Assembly (NCBI RefSeq): GCF_003047285.1
Contig: NZ_PZYX01000004.1
Location: 234,634 to 298,633 of the forward strand
DNA length: 64,000 nucleotides
Source of the DNA: Nocardioides allogilvus
GTDB taxonomy: Bacteria > Actinomycetota > Actinomycetes > Propionibacteriales > Nocardioidaceae
Direction: 5' to 3'
The notes beneath the pieces were generated by a model. That model searched no databases and was not told the origin of the DNA. It worked only from the letters and a program-made list of their open reading frames with translations. This document shows positions 17,487 through 29,115 of this stretch, in pieces; positions within the stretch are counted from its first letter, which is position 1, and each line of letters starts with the position of its first letter. Position numbers and translations under genes: made by a program.

Positions 17487-18557
17487 ATGCGTTCAAGCAA
17501 GGACTTCTTCCGCCCGCTCGCCGTGGGCGCCCCCCAGCCCGTCACCGAGATCCCCGCTCGACCGAGCCGCGCGATCCACTTCTTCGATCCGTCGAACGAG
17601 AAGATGGCCGCCAAGATCCCGCAGATGGTCGGCACCGTCGACGTCCTCCTCGGCAACCTCGAGGACGCCGTCAAGGCCGACAACAAGGAAGCAGCGCGCG
17701 CCGGCCTCGTCCGGATCGCGAAGGAGACGGACTTCGGTCCGACCCAGCTCTGGACCCGGATCAACGCGCTCGACAGCCCGTGGGTGCTCGACGACCTGAC
17801 GACCCTCGTCGCCGAGATCGGCGACAAGCTCGACGTGATCATGGTCCCGAAGGTGCAGGGCGCCGAGGACATCCACTACATCGACCGGATCCTCGCCCAG
17901 CTCGAGGCCAAGGCCGGCCTGACCCGCCCGATCCTCGTGCACGCGATCCTCGAGACCGCGCGCGGCGTCGCCAACGTCGAGGAGATCTGCGGCGCCTCGC
18001 CGCGCATGCAGGGCCTCTCGCTCGGCCCCGCCGACCTGGCTGCCGACCGCCGGATGAAGACCACCCGCGTCGGCGGCGGCCACCCCGGCTACCTCGTCCG
18101 CGAGGACCCCAACCCCGACCAGCCCGAGGCCCGTCGCCCCACCTACCAGCAGGACCTGTGGCACTACACGATCTCCCGCATGGTCGACGCCTGCGCGATG
18201 CACGGCATCTACCCCTACTACGGCCCCTTCGGTGACATCGCCGACGTGACCGCGTGCGAGGACCAGTTCCGCAACGCCTTCCTGCTCGGCTGCGTCGGCA
18301 CCTGGAGCCTGCACCCCAAGCAGATCGAGATCGCCAACCGCGTCTTCGCCCCCAGCGTCGAGGACATCACCCACGCCCGTCGCGTGGTCGCCGCCATGGG
18401 CGACGGCACCGGCGCCGTGATGCTCGACGGCAAGATGGAGGACGACGCCTCCCTCAAGCAGTGCCTGGTCATGGTCGAGCTCGCCGACCAGCTGGCCGCC
18501 ATCGACCCCGTGCTCAAGGCGCAGTACGACGCGATCCAGATCGAGGCCCACGCATGA
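17487..18557 (+). CDS. HpcH/HpaI-type CoA-ester lyase (malyl-CoA lyase-like)
   Basis: 356-residue TIM-barrel lyase. [17 protein letters not shown] near the N-terminus, [14 protein letters not shown] (metal-ligand Glu) and [11 protein letters not shown] (metal-ligand Asp) match the CitE/Mcl superfamily; [14 protein letters not shown] is the C-terminal lid. These enzymes cleave or form malyl-CoA, beta-methylmalyl-CoA or citramalyl-CoA. A TAAGTT hexamer ends 7 nt before the ATG and there is no ribosome site, so it may be leaderless. Its stop overlaps the ATG of a second CoA lyase. Confidence 0.85.
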   Translation: MRSSKDFFRPLAVGAPQPVTEIPARPSRAIHFFDPSNEKMAAKIPQMVGTVDVLLGNLEDAVKADNKEAARAGLVRIAKETDFGPTQLWTRINALDSPWVLDDLTTLVAEIGDKLDVIMVPKVQGAEDIHYIDRILAQLEAKAGLTRPILVHAILETARGVANVEEICGASPRMQGLSLGPADLAADRRMKTTRVGGGHPGYLVREDPNPDQPEARRPTYQQDLWHYTISRMVDACAMHGIYPYYGPFGDIADVTACEDQFRNAFLLGCVGTWSLHPKQIEIANRVFAPSVEDITHARRVVAAMGDGTGAVMLDGKMEDDASLKQCLVMVELADQLAAIDPVLKAQYDAIQIEAHA

Positions 18558-19429
18558 GTGACACGACGTTCCGCCCCCGCCGCTCGGTCCTCTACATGCC
18601 GAGCTCCAACGCCAAGGCACTGGAGAAGGCCAAGACCCTCCCCGTCGACGGCATCATCTTCGACCTCGAGGACGCAGTCGCCCCCGACGCGAAGGTCGAC
18701 GCCCGCGCGGCGGCCGCTGCCGCGGTGCAGTCCGGGGCGTACGGCGCCCGCGAGCTGATCATCCGGGTCAACGGCATCGGCACCGAGTGGCACGACGCGG
18801 ACATCGCCGCGGCAGCGGCCGCCGGTCCTGACGTGGTGCTGGTCCCCAAGGTCAACTCCGCCGAGGAGGTCCACCAGCTCGTCGCCGCACTGGAGGCCGC
18901 CGGGGCGCCCGAGAAGACGTCACTGTGGGCGATGGTCGAGACCCCGATCGGGATGCTCAACGCGCTCTCGATCGCGCAGGCCTCGCCCCGCCTGACCGGC
19001 TTCGTCATGGGCACCAACGACCTGGTCAAGGAGCTCTACGCCGAGCACGTCCCCGGCCGCCAGCCGGTCATCACCGGCCTAGGTCTGGCGCTGCTGGCCG
19101 CCCGCGCTGCCGGCATCGTCATCATCGACGGCGTCTACAACGACGTGAAGGACATCGACGGCTTCCTCGCCGAGTGCGAGCAGGGCCGCCAGATGGGCTT
19201 CGACGGCAAGACGCTGATCCACCCCGGCCAGGTCGAGGGCGCCAACACCGCGTTCGCGCCCAGCGAGCAGGCCGTCGAGGACGCCCGCGGCATCCTCGAG
19301 GCGTGGGACAACCGCACCACCGGCGTCGTCACCTACAACGGGCGGATGGTGGAGAACCTCCATGTCGAGTCGGCCCAGCGCACGTTGTCGATCCACGACG
19401 CGATCGAGTCGCTGCAGACGGCTTCCTGA
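18554..19429 (+). CDS. second CitE-like CoA-ester lyase
   Basis: 291 residues, CitE/CitE-like subfamily: [52 protein letters not shown] and [11 protein letters not shown]. It overlaps the preceding lyase (ATGA). Two coupled paralogous lyases of different length suggest different steps of one pathway, such as malyl-CoA formation and hydrolysis or citramalyl-CoA cleavage. The substrate cannot be decided here. Confidence 0.87.
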   Translation: MSDTTFRPRRSVLYMPSSNAKALEKAKTLPVDGIIFDLEDAVAPDAKVDARAAAAAAVQSGAYGARELIIRVNGIGTEWHDADIAAAAAAGPDVVLVPKVNSAEEVHQLVAALEAAGAPEKTSLWAMVETPIGMLNALSIAQASPRLTGFVMGTNDLVKELYAEHVPGRQPVITGLGLALLAARAAGIVIIDGVYNDVKDIDGFLAECEQGRQMGFDGKTLIHPGQVEGANTAFAPSEQAVEDARGILEAWDNRTTGVVTYNGRMVENLHVESAQRTLSIHDAIESLQTAS

Positions 19430-19532
19430 CGGACTCGCGCTCATGGCGGCGTACGGACTGACGGAGGCGACCGAGCCGGTCGTGGTCCTGCAGGCCCCAG
19501 CTGGCATCTGGACGGTTGTCGCGCCGAATGCC

Positions 19533-19566
19533 GTGGCTTGAGCGTCCATATGGACGCTCAAGCCAC
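19533..19566. terminator. 34-bp perfect palindrome between convergent genes
   Basis: GTGGCTTGAGCGTCCAT at 19533-19549 is followed at once by its exact reverse complement at 19550-19566. It lies 3 bp from the end of the leftward PucR gene and 104 bp after the CoA lyase. A bidirectional terminator is the simplest reading; a high-affinity operator is the alternative. Confidence 0.55.
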
Positions 19567-19568
19567 CA

Positions 19569-20186
19569 TCAGTCGCCCCGGACCAGCCGGACGGCCAGCA
19601 ACAGGTCGATCAGCTCGTCGACGCGGCGGACGTCGCAGCCGGTGCGCTCGGCGATCCGCTCGAGGCGGTAGTAGACCGTGTTGGGGTGCACCATCAGCGT
19701 CAACGCGGCCTCCTTCGCGTTGAGGTTGGCCGCGATGTAGGCCTTCAGCGTCGCCACGAAGACGCCGTTGGACTCCAGGTCCTCGGCCAGGAAGGCCCGG
19801 ATGGCCGGCTTCACCAGCCGGGCACCGTCCTCGCCCTGGGACTGCACCAGGAAGTCCAGGGTCGACATCTGCTCGATCATCCGCAGCCCCGGCGACCCGG
19901 ACAGGGACCTGCGGGCGTGGGTCGCCTCGTCGTAGGCCGCGGGCACCGAGAGCCAGCCGGAGTGGATGCCGCTGACCCCGACGCTCGGCCACACGTCGCG
20001 AGCCGCCATCGTCGACAGCGCCTTGCGGACCGCGGCGATCACCCGGTCGGTCGAGCCCTCGGCCACCGGCAGCACTGCCACCACGCCGTCCTGGCGAGCG
20101 ACCACGAGCCCCGGCGACGCGGCGGCGAGGCAGCCCCGCACCGGTCCGACATCGGCACCCTGGTCACCGAGGCAGGCCACCACCAC
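19569..20186 (-). CDS. PucR/CdaR-family regulator lacking its N-terminal domain
   Basis: The C-terminal PucR-type helix-turn-helix is intact: NLNAKEAALTLMVHPNTVYYRLERIAER. It is preceded by a GGDEF-like CdaR domain. The product is only about 205 residues, while the family is usually 400-600. Protein-like sequence in the same frame (LRSAEAAGLEEDADL) continues upstream of the first usable GTG to about 20225. The frame then runs into a stop at 20256-20258, inside the start of livM. This looks like a gene cut by a deletion. It may still make a DNA-binding fragment, or be a pseudogene. Confidence 0.7.
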   Translation of the reverse strand: MVVACLGDQGADVGPVRGCLAAASPGLVVARQDGVVAVLPVAEGSTDRVIAAVRKALSTMAARDVWPSVGVSGIHSGWLSVPAAYDEATHARRSLSGSPGLRMIEQMSTLDFLVQSQGEDGARLVKPAIRAFLAEDLESNGVFVATLKAYIAANLNAKEAALTLMVHPNTVYYRLERIAERTGCDVRRVDELIDLLLAVRLVRGD

Positions 20187-20245
20187 GACCAGGTCGGCGT
20201 CCTCCTCGAGCCCGGCCGCTTCGGCACTGCGGAGGTACGGCGCGT

Positions 20246-21394
20246 ATGAACACGCTCACGACGGGCCCTGCCCTGCCGGAGAGGACCCGACCGCTGCGCG
20301 GCCGGCCGACCTTCTACCGGTCCTACGCCCAGGAGCTCTCGCTCTTCAACACCCGCCCCAAGCAGATCTGGGTCGGCGTCATCATCCTGGTCGCGCTGCT
20401 GATCCCCTTCGGCGTCTCCGACCCGACGCTGCAGACGCTCGCCATGGCGTTCGCCTTCGGCATCGGGGCGCTCGGGCTCAACATCGTCACCGGCCTGGCC
20501 GGCCAGGTGTCGCTGGGGCACGCGTTCTTCCTCGGCGTCGGCGCCTACACGGCCTCCGCGATCTCGGGTGACCCGGAGGGACGCACCATCGGCTTCGGGA
20601 TCACCTCGATGCTGGTCTGGCTGCCCGCTGCGGGCATCGCGGCCGCCATCGCCGGTGTCGTGGTCGCACCGCTGGCCACCCGGCTGCGCGGGCTCTACCT
20701 CGCGATCGTGACCCTCGGCCTCGTCTTCATCGGGGAGCACATCTTCCGCGAGTGGAGCGACCTCACCGGCGGAGCCGGCGTCGGCCGCGAGGCCGCCACC
20801 CCCGAGCTCTTCGGCTATCACTTCAACGAGGACACCTCGCTGTTCACCGAGGAGCAGAACCTCTACCTGCTGCTCTTCGTCCTGCTGCTGGTCTTCGCGC
20901 TCGCTGCCCGCAACATCGCCCGGTCCAAGATCGGCCGCTCCTTCATGGCCGTCCGCGACCGCGACATGGCGGCCGAGATGATGGCGATCAACCTGCCCCG
21001 CACCAAGACGCTCGCGTTCGCGATCTCGTCGTTCTATGCCGGGTGCAGCGGCGCGCTGATCTTCATGATCACCGGCTTCTTCGACCCGGCGTCGTTCAAC
21101 CTGCTGCTGTCGGTGCAGTTCATCGCGATGGTCCTCATCGGCGGCGCCGGGACGGTGAGCGGCGCGCTGATGGGTGCGCTGTTCATCTCGATGCTGCCGA
21201 CGCTGACCCGCGAGCTGCCCAACTACCTGCCGTTCATCAGCAGCCAGGTCACCGACACCCCCAACATCTTCCAGTTGCAGTCCATCCTCTACGGCCTCCT
21301 GATCGTCGGCTTCCTGCTGTTCGAACCACGCGGCCTCTTCGGGATCTGGATCCGCATCCGCAACTACTGGAAGGGCTGGCCGTTCAGCTACTGA
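20246..21394 (+). CDS. livM: branched-chain amino acid-type ABC transporter permease (LivM-like)
   Basis: 382 residues, about ten membrane helices. GLNIVTGLAGQVSLGHAFFLGVGAY is the LivM signature and VRDRDMAAEMMAINLPRTKTLAF is the EAA-like cytoplasmic loop. GGAGGT at 20231-20236 serves ATG 20246. LivM normally needs LivH, two ATPases (LivG, LivF) and a binding protein. Here only the binding protein follows, and upstream is the truncated PucR gene, so the rest of the operon is missing from this locus. Confidence 0.9.
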   Translation: MNTLTTGPALPERTRPLRGRPTFYRSYAQELSLFNTRPKQIWVGVIILVALLIPFGVSDPTLQTLAMAFAFGIGALGLNIVTGLAGQVSLGHAFFLGVGAYTASAISGDPEGRTIGFGITSMLVWLPAAGIAAAIAGVVVAPLATRLRGLYLAIVTLGLVFIGEHIFREWSDLTGGAGVGREAATPELFGYHFNEDTSLFTEEQNLYLLLFVLLLVFALAARNIARSKIGRSFMAVRDRDMAAEMMAINLPRTKTLAFAISSFYAGCSGALIFMITGFFDPASFNLLLSVQFIAMVLIGGAGTVSGALMGALFISMLPTLTRELPNYLPFISSQVTDTPNIFQLQSILYGLLIVGFLLFEPRGLFGIWIRIRNYWKGWPFSY

Positions 21395-21445
21395 GGTCCG
21401 GTCAGGTCACAAACCCATCACCACCCCCCAACAAGGAGGCGCCCG

Positions 21446-22735
21446 ATGAAGGTGCACAAGTCAGGAGTAGTGCTGCTTGCGGCACTTGCATTGCTCGCCA
21501 CGGGCTGCCGTGGCGGAGGCGCGGAGGAAGGCGACGGGGCGATCAGCGCGCCCGGTGTGTCGAGTGAAGCGTGTCCCGATGCGGTCAACGCCGACAACGG
21601 CTGCATCTACCTCGGCTCGATCTCCGACCTCACGGCCGGCCCGTTCGCCCCGTTGGGGGTGCCGATCACCGAGTCGCAGAAGGCGTTCTGGCAGCGCGTC
21701 AACGAGGACGGCGGCATCGGTGGCTACGACATCGACGTCACCAAGTACGTCAAGGACAACCTCTACAGCCCCGAGACCCACAAGCAGGTCTACGGCGAGA
21801 TCGAGGGCGACGTCCTCGGGCTCGCGCAGACCCTCGGCTCTCCGACCACCCTGGCGATCCTGGGCGACCTGGAGAACGAGTCGGTCGTCGGCGCACCCGC
21901 GTCGTGGACGTCGTTGTGGGAGTTCGAGGACAATATCCTCGAGTCCGGCACGAACTACTGCTTCGAGGCGATGAACAACGTCGACTACATGGTGGAGCAG
22001 AAGGACATCAAGAGCGTCATGTCCGTCGGCTTCCCCGGCGACTTCGGTGGCGACGGTGCCGCCGGCGCGAAGATCGCGGCCGAGGCCAACGGCCTGGAGT
22101 ACACCAACGTCGAGACCGGTCCCGGCCAGGAGGCGCAGTCCGGCGCCATCAGCGCCATCGTCAAGGGCAAGCCCGACCTGGTGATCATCGGCACCGGCCC
22201 GACCGAGACGGCCGTCATCGTGGGCCAGGCCGCCGCCCAGGGCTTCACCGGCCAGTTCATCGGCCTCGGCCCGACGTGGAACCCCGCCCTGCTCGAGTCG
22301 GCCGCGGCGCCCGCGCTCGAGGCGCTCTACCTGCAGTCCGGCTACTGGGGCTCCTTCGGCACCGAGACCGATGGTCACGCTGCCATGCGTGAGGCGCTGG
22401 GTGACGGCGTGTCCCCCAACGACGGCTACACCTCCGGCTGGGCCTGGTCCTACCCGATGAAGGCCGCGCTGGAGGCGTGGCTGGAGGGCGACTACGACAA
22501 GAGCCGTGAGGGTCTGCTCGAGGCCGTCAGCGAGCTGGAGACGGTCGACTACGAAGGCATGCTGCCTGAGGAGGCCGGCAACTTCGTCGGCGAGCCCAAC
22601 GACACGGTCTTCCGCCAGAGCGTGATCAGCAAGGTGGACAAGAAGGCGCCCGCGGGCATCTCCATCGTCCAGGACTTCTTCGCTGGTCCGACCGCCGAGG
22701 CGCACGAGTTCACGGGGTCCTGCTTCGAGGGCTGA
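21446..22735 (+). CDS. ABC transporter substrate-binding lipoprotein (LivJ/K-like)
   Basis: 429 residues with a lipoprotein signal: hydrophobic stretch then lipobox LATGC with acylated C21. The mature part is a type-1 periplasmic binding fold (LGSISDLTAGPFAPLG, ITESQKAFWQRVNEDGGIGG). AAGGAGG precedes ATG 21446. It pairs with the LivM-like permease. The ligand may be an amino acid, amide or dicarboxylate. A strong terminator follows at 22762. Confidence 0.9.
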   Translation: MKVHKSGVVLLAALALLATGCRGGGAEEGDGAISAPGVSSEACPDAVNADNGCIYLGSISDLTAGPFAPLGVPITESQKAFWQRVNEDGGIGGYDIDVTKYVKDNLYSPETHKQVYGEIEGDVLGLAQTLGSPTTLAILGDLENESVVGAPASWTSLWEFEDNILESGTNYCFEAMNNVDYMVEQKDIKSVMSVGFPGDFGGDGAAGAKIAAEANGLEYTNVETGPGQEAQSGAISAIVKGKPDLVIIGTGPTETAVIVGQAAAQGFTGQFIGLGPTWNPALLESAAAPALEALYLQSGYWGSFGTETDGHAAMREALGDGVSPNDGYTSGWAWSYPMKAALEAWLEGDYDKSREGLLEAVSELETVDYEGMLPEEAGNFVGEPNDTVFRQSVISKVDKKAPAGISIVQDFFAGPTAEAHEFTGSCFEG

Positions 22736-22761
22736 GCATCGTCGTACGACCGAAGAACAGG

Positions 22762-22796
22762 CAGGGCCCGCGTCGATGACGCGGGCCCTGTTTCTT
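22762..22796 (+). terminator. intrinsic terminator after the binding-protein gene
   Basis: 13-bp perfect stem (CAGGGCCCGCGTC / GACGCGGGCCCTG), 3-nt loop GAT, then TTTCTT: the clearest classical terminator in the window. Confidence 0.85.
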
Positions 22797-22903
22797 GCGT
22801 GTGAGAGCCCACCGAATCCACCCCTAGCGGTGTGGACACCTGTTCGACTATCGGGCAACGTAAGAGGTCGCTTCAAGGTGAAGCGGACAAAGGAGGCAAC
22901 ACC

Positions 22904-23047
22904 ATGGTCGTACTTGGCCTGATTCTTCTGATCGTCGGTCTCGTCGCAAAGATCTCGATTCTCACCACGATCGGCGCGATCTTGCTCGTCGTCGGCCTGA
23001 TCCTCAACTTCGTGCCGATCGGCGGCACCAGCCGCCGGGTCTTCTAG
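22904..23047 (+). CDS. 47-residue membrane peptide (DUF6131-like)
   Basis: Two hydrophobic segments (VVLGLILLIVGLVA and ILTTIGAILLVVGLIL) with a short basic tail. AAAGGAGG lies 9 nt before ATG 22904, an excellent ribosome site. This matches the small DUF6131 family of actinobacterial membrane peptides; function unknown. Confidence 0.75.
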   Translation: MVVLGLILLIVGLVAKISILTTIGAILLVVGLILNFVPIGGTSRRVF

Positions 23048-23064
23048 GCGCCGACCTCCGGACG

Positions 23065-23095
23065 TCGGGCAGGTCGTGTGCCTGCCCGAACTTCT
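23065..23095 (+). terminator. stem-loop after the DUF6131-like gene
   Basis: Perfect 9-bp arms TCGGGCAGG (23065-23073) and CCTGCCCGA (23081-23089), followed by ACTTCT. It begins 18 nt after the stop codon. Confidence 0.55.
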
Positions 23096-23205
23096 GACGC
23101 CGCCCCTCGCCCTCCCCGAGCGGTGATCCAGCCAGGTCCTCTCACCCGACGACGTGGCCTTGGCACCGTTCCCCCCGGAGGACGCGGGGCGGACCAGAGC
23201 AGCAC

Positions 23206-23237
23206 GACGGCCCCCGCGAGCTCTCGCGGGGGCCGTC
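23206..23237. terminator. long GC stem near the 3' end of the M48 peptidase gene
   Basis: Two perfect 15-nt arms (GACGGCCCCCGCGAG at 23206-23220 and its complement at 23223-23237) leave only two bases between them. It lies 85 bp after the end of the leftward M48 gene and probably stops transcription from that side or both. Confidence 0.55.
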
Positions 23238-23321
23238 GGCGTGCCGGGGCAAGCTCACGTCTCGACCGGCACGGAGCGCGGACAGGGCCAGACCGAGCAG
23301 CCTCAGGGCCGGGCGTCGTGA

Positions 23322-24338
23322 CTACTCGGTCCCGCGGGATCCGAACTTCTCGTCGATCCAGAGCTTCGCCGAGCCCATGAACCCGGCGACGTCGTGGACC
23401 AGGCGCCCGAGCGTGTCCTGGGTCCGGGCGAAGGACACCGAATAGCTCTGCGCCGCGGCCTGGGCGGCGTCGCTGACCTTCGCGTCGGCGTCGTCCTCCC
23501 GGCGCGCGTAGGTGCCGTGCAGGATCGCGGTGTAGTCGCCGGACTCGGTCCAGCGGCGCAGCTCGCTCGCCCGGACCACGTTGAACGGGTGCGACTGACC
23601 TTCGACCAGGAACAGCTTGAGCACCGAGTCACGCAGGTCCTCGGTCTCCTCGTACTCCGAGGCCTGCGCGAAGAACGACGTGATGTCGAGGTCGTCGAGG
23701 TGCCCACCGCTGGCGAGCTTCATGTGGACGCGGGTGGCGACGGCCGGGTCCTGGGTGGCCAGCAGGCCCGCGCGGTCGGCGGACAGCTCTGACTTGCGCG
23801 ACCACTCCATGAGCGCGGCGATGATCGCTCGCAGCCCGAGCGCACCGCCGGGGAGTGCGTAGAAGATTCCGCTCATCCCCATCAATCGCAGCAGCAGCGT
23901 CCGGTAGACGTTGTGACCGCTCAGTGCGTGGCCGAGCTCGTGGCCGATCACGAAGCGCAGCTCCTCGTCGTCCAGCAGGTCGATCAGGCCGGAGTTGAGG
24001 ACGATGACGGGCTTGTTCATGCCGATGGTCTCGGCCTGGAAGCCGGGATTGGCCCGGACGTAGAGCTCGGGCAGCTCGACCGCGTCGAGGGTCGCGCCCA
24101 CGTCGGCGAGCAGCTGGTTGAGCCGCGGGAACTGGCGCTCGTCGACGCGCACGGCCGAGCCGAGCAGCAGCAGGCGCCACTGCCGCTCGTTGATGAGTCC
24201 GGACAGCGTCTTGAGGACGGTGTCGAAGCCCTTGAGCTTGCGCAGCGCGACCAGGGCGCCGCGATCCGCGGGGTGCTCCCAGGCCCGTGAGCTGACGCCG
24301 GCGAGCCGGACACGGGACTTGGTCACGTTCTTGGCCAT
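23322..24338 (-). CDS. M48-family zinc metallopeptidase
   Basis: 338 residues. Zinc motif HELGH at 133-137 with the third ligand in RKSELSADRAG. Two weakly hydrophobic stretches lie between, but no clear signal peptide. M48 proteins of this short kind (YgjP/HtpX-like) are membrane-associated or cytoplasmic quality-control proteases. ATG 24338 gives MAKNVTKSRVRLAG; its ribosome site is weak. Confidence 0.85.
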   Translation of the reverse strand: MAKNVTKSRVRLAGVSSRAWEHPADRGALVALRKLKGFDTVLKTLSGLINERQWRLLLLGSAVRVDERQFPRLNQLLADVGATLDAVELPELYVRANPGFQAETIGMNKPVIVLNSGLIDLLDDEELRFVIGHELGHALSGHNVYRTLLLRLMGMSGIFYALPGGALGLRAIIAALMEWSRKSELSADRAGLLATQDPAVATRVHMKLASGGHLDDLDITSFFAQASEYEETEDLRDSVLKLFLVEGQSHPFNVVRASELRRWTESGDYTAILHGTYARREDDADAKVSDAAQAAAQSYSVSFARTQDTLGRLVHDVAGFMGSAKLWIDEKFGSRGTE

Positions 24339-24470
24339 GGCGGGATGCTTGCACGGCGATCCCTGCCCGGCAGGAGATCGAGGTGAACGGCTGGGGAACC
24401 GGATCAGGGCGTACGGCGCCGCCCCGCCCGTCCTCGTTCCCCACCGCCCGCCGGGCTCAGCGAGTCGGGG

Positions 24471-25595
24471 TCACTCGTGCGGGTCCTGGACCGAGGGCCC
24501 CCGCTCGCGCAAGCCGTCGGCCGGAGCGGTGCTCGAGGTCCACAGCGAGCCGTCGGCCGCGGCGTCGACCACCGCCTGGGCGGCCACCGCCGTCTGCTGG
24601 GCGAGGTAGCCGTTGGACGCCGAGCCGATGCCGCCGCGCGCCTCGTAGAGCACCGACGCCGAGCCGAGCAGTCCGTATGCGTTGCGGGCGATGCCCGGGA
24701 ATTCGGTGCTCGGGTAGCGGGTGATGTTGGCGTACCCCTTGCCGTCCAGCGCGGTCACCATCTGCGACGCGGCCTGCTTCGACCTGACGACGGTCTCGGC
24801 GAACTCCTCCGAGATGCCGAGACGAGCCGCTTCGGCCTCCGCGTTGGGCCACATGATCGAGCCGGTGATCATCCGGCCGTCGTCGTCGACGTAGGTCCCC
24901 TGGTGGTGGAAGTCCACGACGACCTCGGGCTGCCGCTCGTCCCAGAGCAGGCGCATCGCGATGGCCTCCGGCACCGGGTTGTCGGCGTCCGGGCCCGGCG
25001 CGTAGGGGTGGTCGTAGGCGCTCGCGGAGTAGGAGTGGTAGCGGTTGATGTCGTAGCCGCGTCCGGCCGCGTAGAACTCGCAGAACGCCGGGCACGCGGT
25101 GTCGTAGTTCTGCCGCCACGGGGTGGTGCGGCCCGACAGGTCGGTCACCTCCGCGTCGAAGCCGTCGACGTTGACCCGCGGCACGATCGTCAGGGTCAGC
25201 GCGCCCCGGACCGCCTGGGCGTGCGCCGAGCCACCGCTGAGCGACTGGATCACCGACAACATGCCTTCGCTCACGACGTACTCGTCACCGTGCTGGTTGG
25301 CGATGAACATCACCGGGGTGGGGCCGTCACCGATCGTCACGACCGGGATCTCCCGTCCGGTGTTGGACGTCAGTGGGGCGGGCGCGAGGTCGAAGGCGCC
25401 CTGCGCCCGGCCCTCGATCGTCTGCAGGGTCTTCCACAGCTCGTCGTAGCCGTGGATCGCATTCGTGTTCTCCTGCCCGGGCCACGGCCCACCGGGAACG
25501 GTATCCGGGTCGGCGCCGGCAGGAGCGGCGAGTGCGAGACCGAGGGGCAGGAGCGTCGCGCTGAGGACGGCGACGAGCGAACGGGCGATGGCCAT
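24471..25595 (-). CDS. secreted M14 zinc carboxypeptidase
   Basis: 374 residues with an N-terminal signal peptide ending near AAPAGA (about residue 28). M14 zinc ligands are H102 and E105 (NQHGDEYV) and H230 or H231 (VVDFHHQGTY); the catalytic glutamate is probably E318 (SVLYEARGG). GGAGGGA precedes ATG 25595. It should trim C-terminal residues of peptides or peptidoglycan outside the cell. Confidence 0.85.
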   Translation of the reverse strand: MAIARSLVAVLSATLLPLGLALAAPAGADPDTVPGGPWPGQENTNAIHGYDELWKTLQTIEGRAQGAFDLAPAPLTSNTGREIPVVTIGDGPTPVMFIANQHGDEYVVSEGMLSVIQSLSGGSAHAQAVRGALTLTIVPRVNVDGFDAEVTDLSGRTTPWRQNYDTACPAFCEFYAAGRGYDINRYHSYSASAYDHPYAPGPDADNPVPEAIAMRLLWDERQPEVVVDFHHQGTYVDDDGRMITGSIMWPNAEAEAARLGISEEFAETVVRSKQAASQMVTALDGKGYANITRYPSTEFPGIARNAYGLLGSASVLYEARGGIGSASNGYLAQQTAVAAQAVVDAAADGSLWTSSTAPADGLRERGPSVQDPHE

Positions 25596-25693
25596 GGTGG
25601 GTTCCCTCCGAGTAGGTGACCTCATCCATCCATGCACCGGCCCAGGAGGGTGTCAACGCCTCCCCGTGAGTAACCTCTGCGGCCTCAGCCAGT

Positions 25694-25709
25694 CCCGAGC
25701 AAGCTCGGG
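25694..25709. terminator. short hairpin right after hutU
   Basis: CCCGAGC-AA-GCTCGGG, one base beyond the hutU stop codon. Probable terminator of the hutHU transcript. Confidence 0.5.
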
Positions 25710-25710
25710 C

Positions 25711-27377
<1,667 letters not shown>

Positions 27378-27381
<4 letters not shown>

Positions 27382-28928
27382 GCGAGTTCTCCGATCACTG
27401 ACTGGGCAGCGGCGAGCACCGCGCCGGAGGCGACGAGCGAGACGGCTGCCTCGATCTCGGGTGAGAGGTGGCGGTCGGGTCCGGGGCCCTGGATGCCGGC
27501 GGCGCGGAGCGCCCCGACGACAGCGGCGGTGGCCGGCGACGGGACCAGGGGCGCGCGCATGTCGAGCGCGCGGGCCGCCGTGAGCACCTCGATGGCGACG
27601 ACGCGGGTGAGCCCGTCGACGGAGCGGCGCAGCTTGCGCGCGGCCGACCAGCCCATCGAGACGTGGTCCTCCTGCATGGCGCTGGAGGGGATCGAGTCGA
27701 CCGAGGCGGGGACGGCGAGCCGCTTGAGCTCGGAGACAATCGCGGCCTGGGTGTACTGCGCGATCATGTGGCCCGAGTCGACGCCCGGGTCGTCGGCGAG
27801 GAAGGCGTTGAGCCCGTGGCTGCGGGTCTTGTCGAGGAAGCGGTCCGTGCGCCGCTCGCTGATCGAGGCCACGTCGGCGGCGACGATCGCCAGGAAGTCG
27901 AGGACGTAGGCCACCGGCGCGCCGTGGAAGTTGCCGTTGGACTCGACGCGGCTCTCCTCGGCCAGCACGACCGGGTTGTCGACGGCCGAGGACAGCTCGC
28001 GGCCGGCCACCGCGGCGGCGTACTCCACCGTGTCGCGCGCAGCGCCGTGGACCTGCGGCGAGCAGCGCAGGGAGTAGGCGTCCTGCACGCGGTTGCAGTC
28101 TCCGGTCCGGTGCGAGGCGACGATCCCGGAGTCAGCCATCAGCGCCACCAGGTTGGCGGCGGACAGGGCCTGGCCGGGGTGCGGCCGGATCGCCTGGAGC
28201 TCGGGGGCGAAGACGCGGTCGGTGCCGAGCTGCCCCTCGACGCTCATGGCGGCCGCGACGTCGGCGGTCCTGAGCAGCATCCGCAGGTCCTCGATGGCCA
28301 TGACGAGCATGCCCAGCATGCCGTCGGTGCCGTTGATGAGCGCGAGCCCTTCCTTGGCGGCCAGCTCGACCGGCGTCAGTCCGGCCGCGGCCAGCGCCTC
28401 GGCGGCCGGCATCAGGGTCCCGGCCGCGTCGCGGACCTCACCCTCGCCCATCAGGGCGAGCGCACAGTGGGACAGCGGGGCGAGGTCGCCCGAGCAGCCC
28501 AGCGAGCCGTACTCGCGCACCACCGGGGTGATGCCGTGGGTGAGGAGGTCGGCGAGGAGCTGGGCCGTCTCGCGGCGTACGCCGGTGTGCCCCGTCGCCA
28601 GCGTCGAGAGCCGCAGCAGCATCAGCCCGCGCGTCACCTCGCGCTCGACCTCGGGACCGGAGCCGGCGGCGTGCGAGCGGACCAGCGACTTCTGCAGCTG
28701 GGCGCGCATCTCGGTCGGGATGTGGCGGGTGGCCAGCGCCCCGAACCCGGTGGAGATGCCGTAGGCCGGGGTCGCGGCCGACGCCAGCTCGTCGACGACG
28801 GCGCGGGCCCGGTCGATGGCCGCGAGCGCGTCCTCGCCGATGGAGACGGGGGCGCCGTCGCGCGTGACTGCGACGACGTCGGCGAAGGAGACAGGACCGG
28901 TGCCGACGGTGACCGTGGTGGGGGACAT
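27378..28928 (-). CDS. hutH: histidine ammonia-lyase
   Basis: 516 residues. It removes ammonia from histidine to give urocanate. The self-forming MIO cofactor triad is C145-S146-G147 ([14 protein letters not shown]). Other aromatic ammonia-lyase motifs are [11 protein letters not shown] and [13 protein letters not shown] 28928 gives MSPTTVTVG; an upstream GTG at 28964 is in frame but gives an unlikely leader. The hut palindrome is 56 nt upstream of the ATG, the same distance as at the other hut operon. Confidence 0.95.
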
Positions 28929-28983
28929 GACGTCATCCAACTCCCGCAGCCACGCGCGCACCACCCATGGTGACCGGCGACCC

Positions 28984-28999
28984 GTCTCAGATCCGAGAC
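28984..28999. promoter_or_regulatory. hut operator 2 (GTCTCAGATCCGAGAC)
   Basis: Identical to 10029-10044, 56 nt before the hutH ATG. It lies between hutH and a divergent membrane-protein gene. Confidence 0.75.
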
Positions 29000-29115
29000 A
29001 TACTCGGCCGGGGACGCCGGGCCCCGCCCTGAGGAGGTGGTCGGGCGTCGGCGCGTGTGCCTACGGTGCAAGGAGACGCGACGCCGATCAGGCGGTCGCG
29101 CAGAGAAGGGAGTCG

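Noticed and set aside
19443..19541. 33-codon open frame after the second CoA lyase
   Set aside because: No ribosome site, no family resemblance, and its end lies in the 34-bp palindrome; treated as non-coding.
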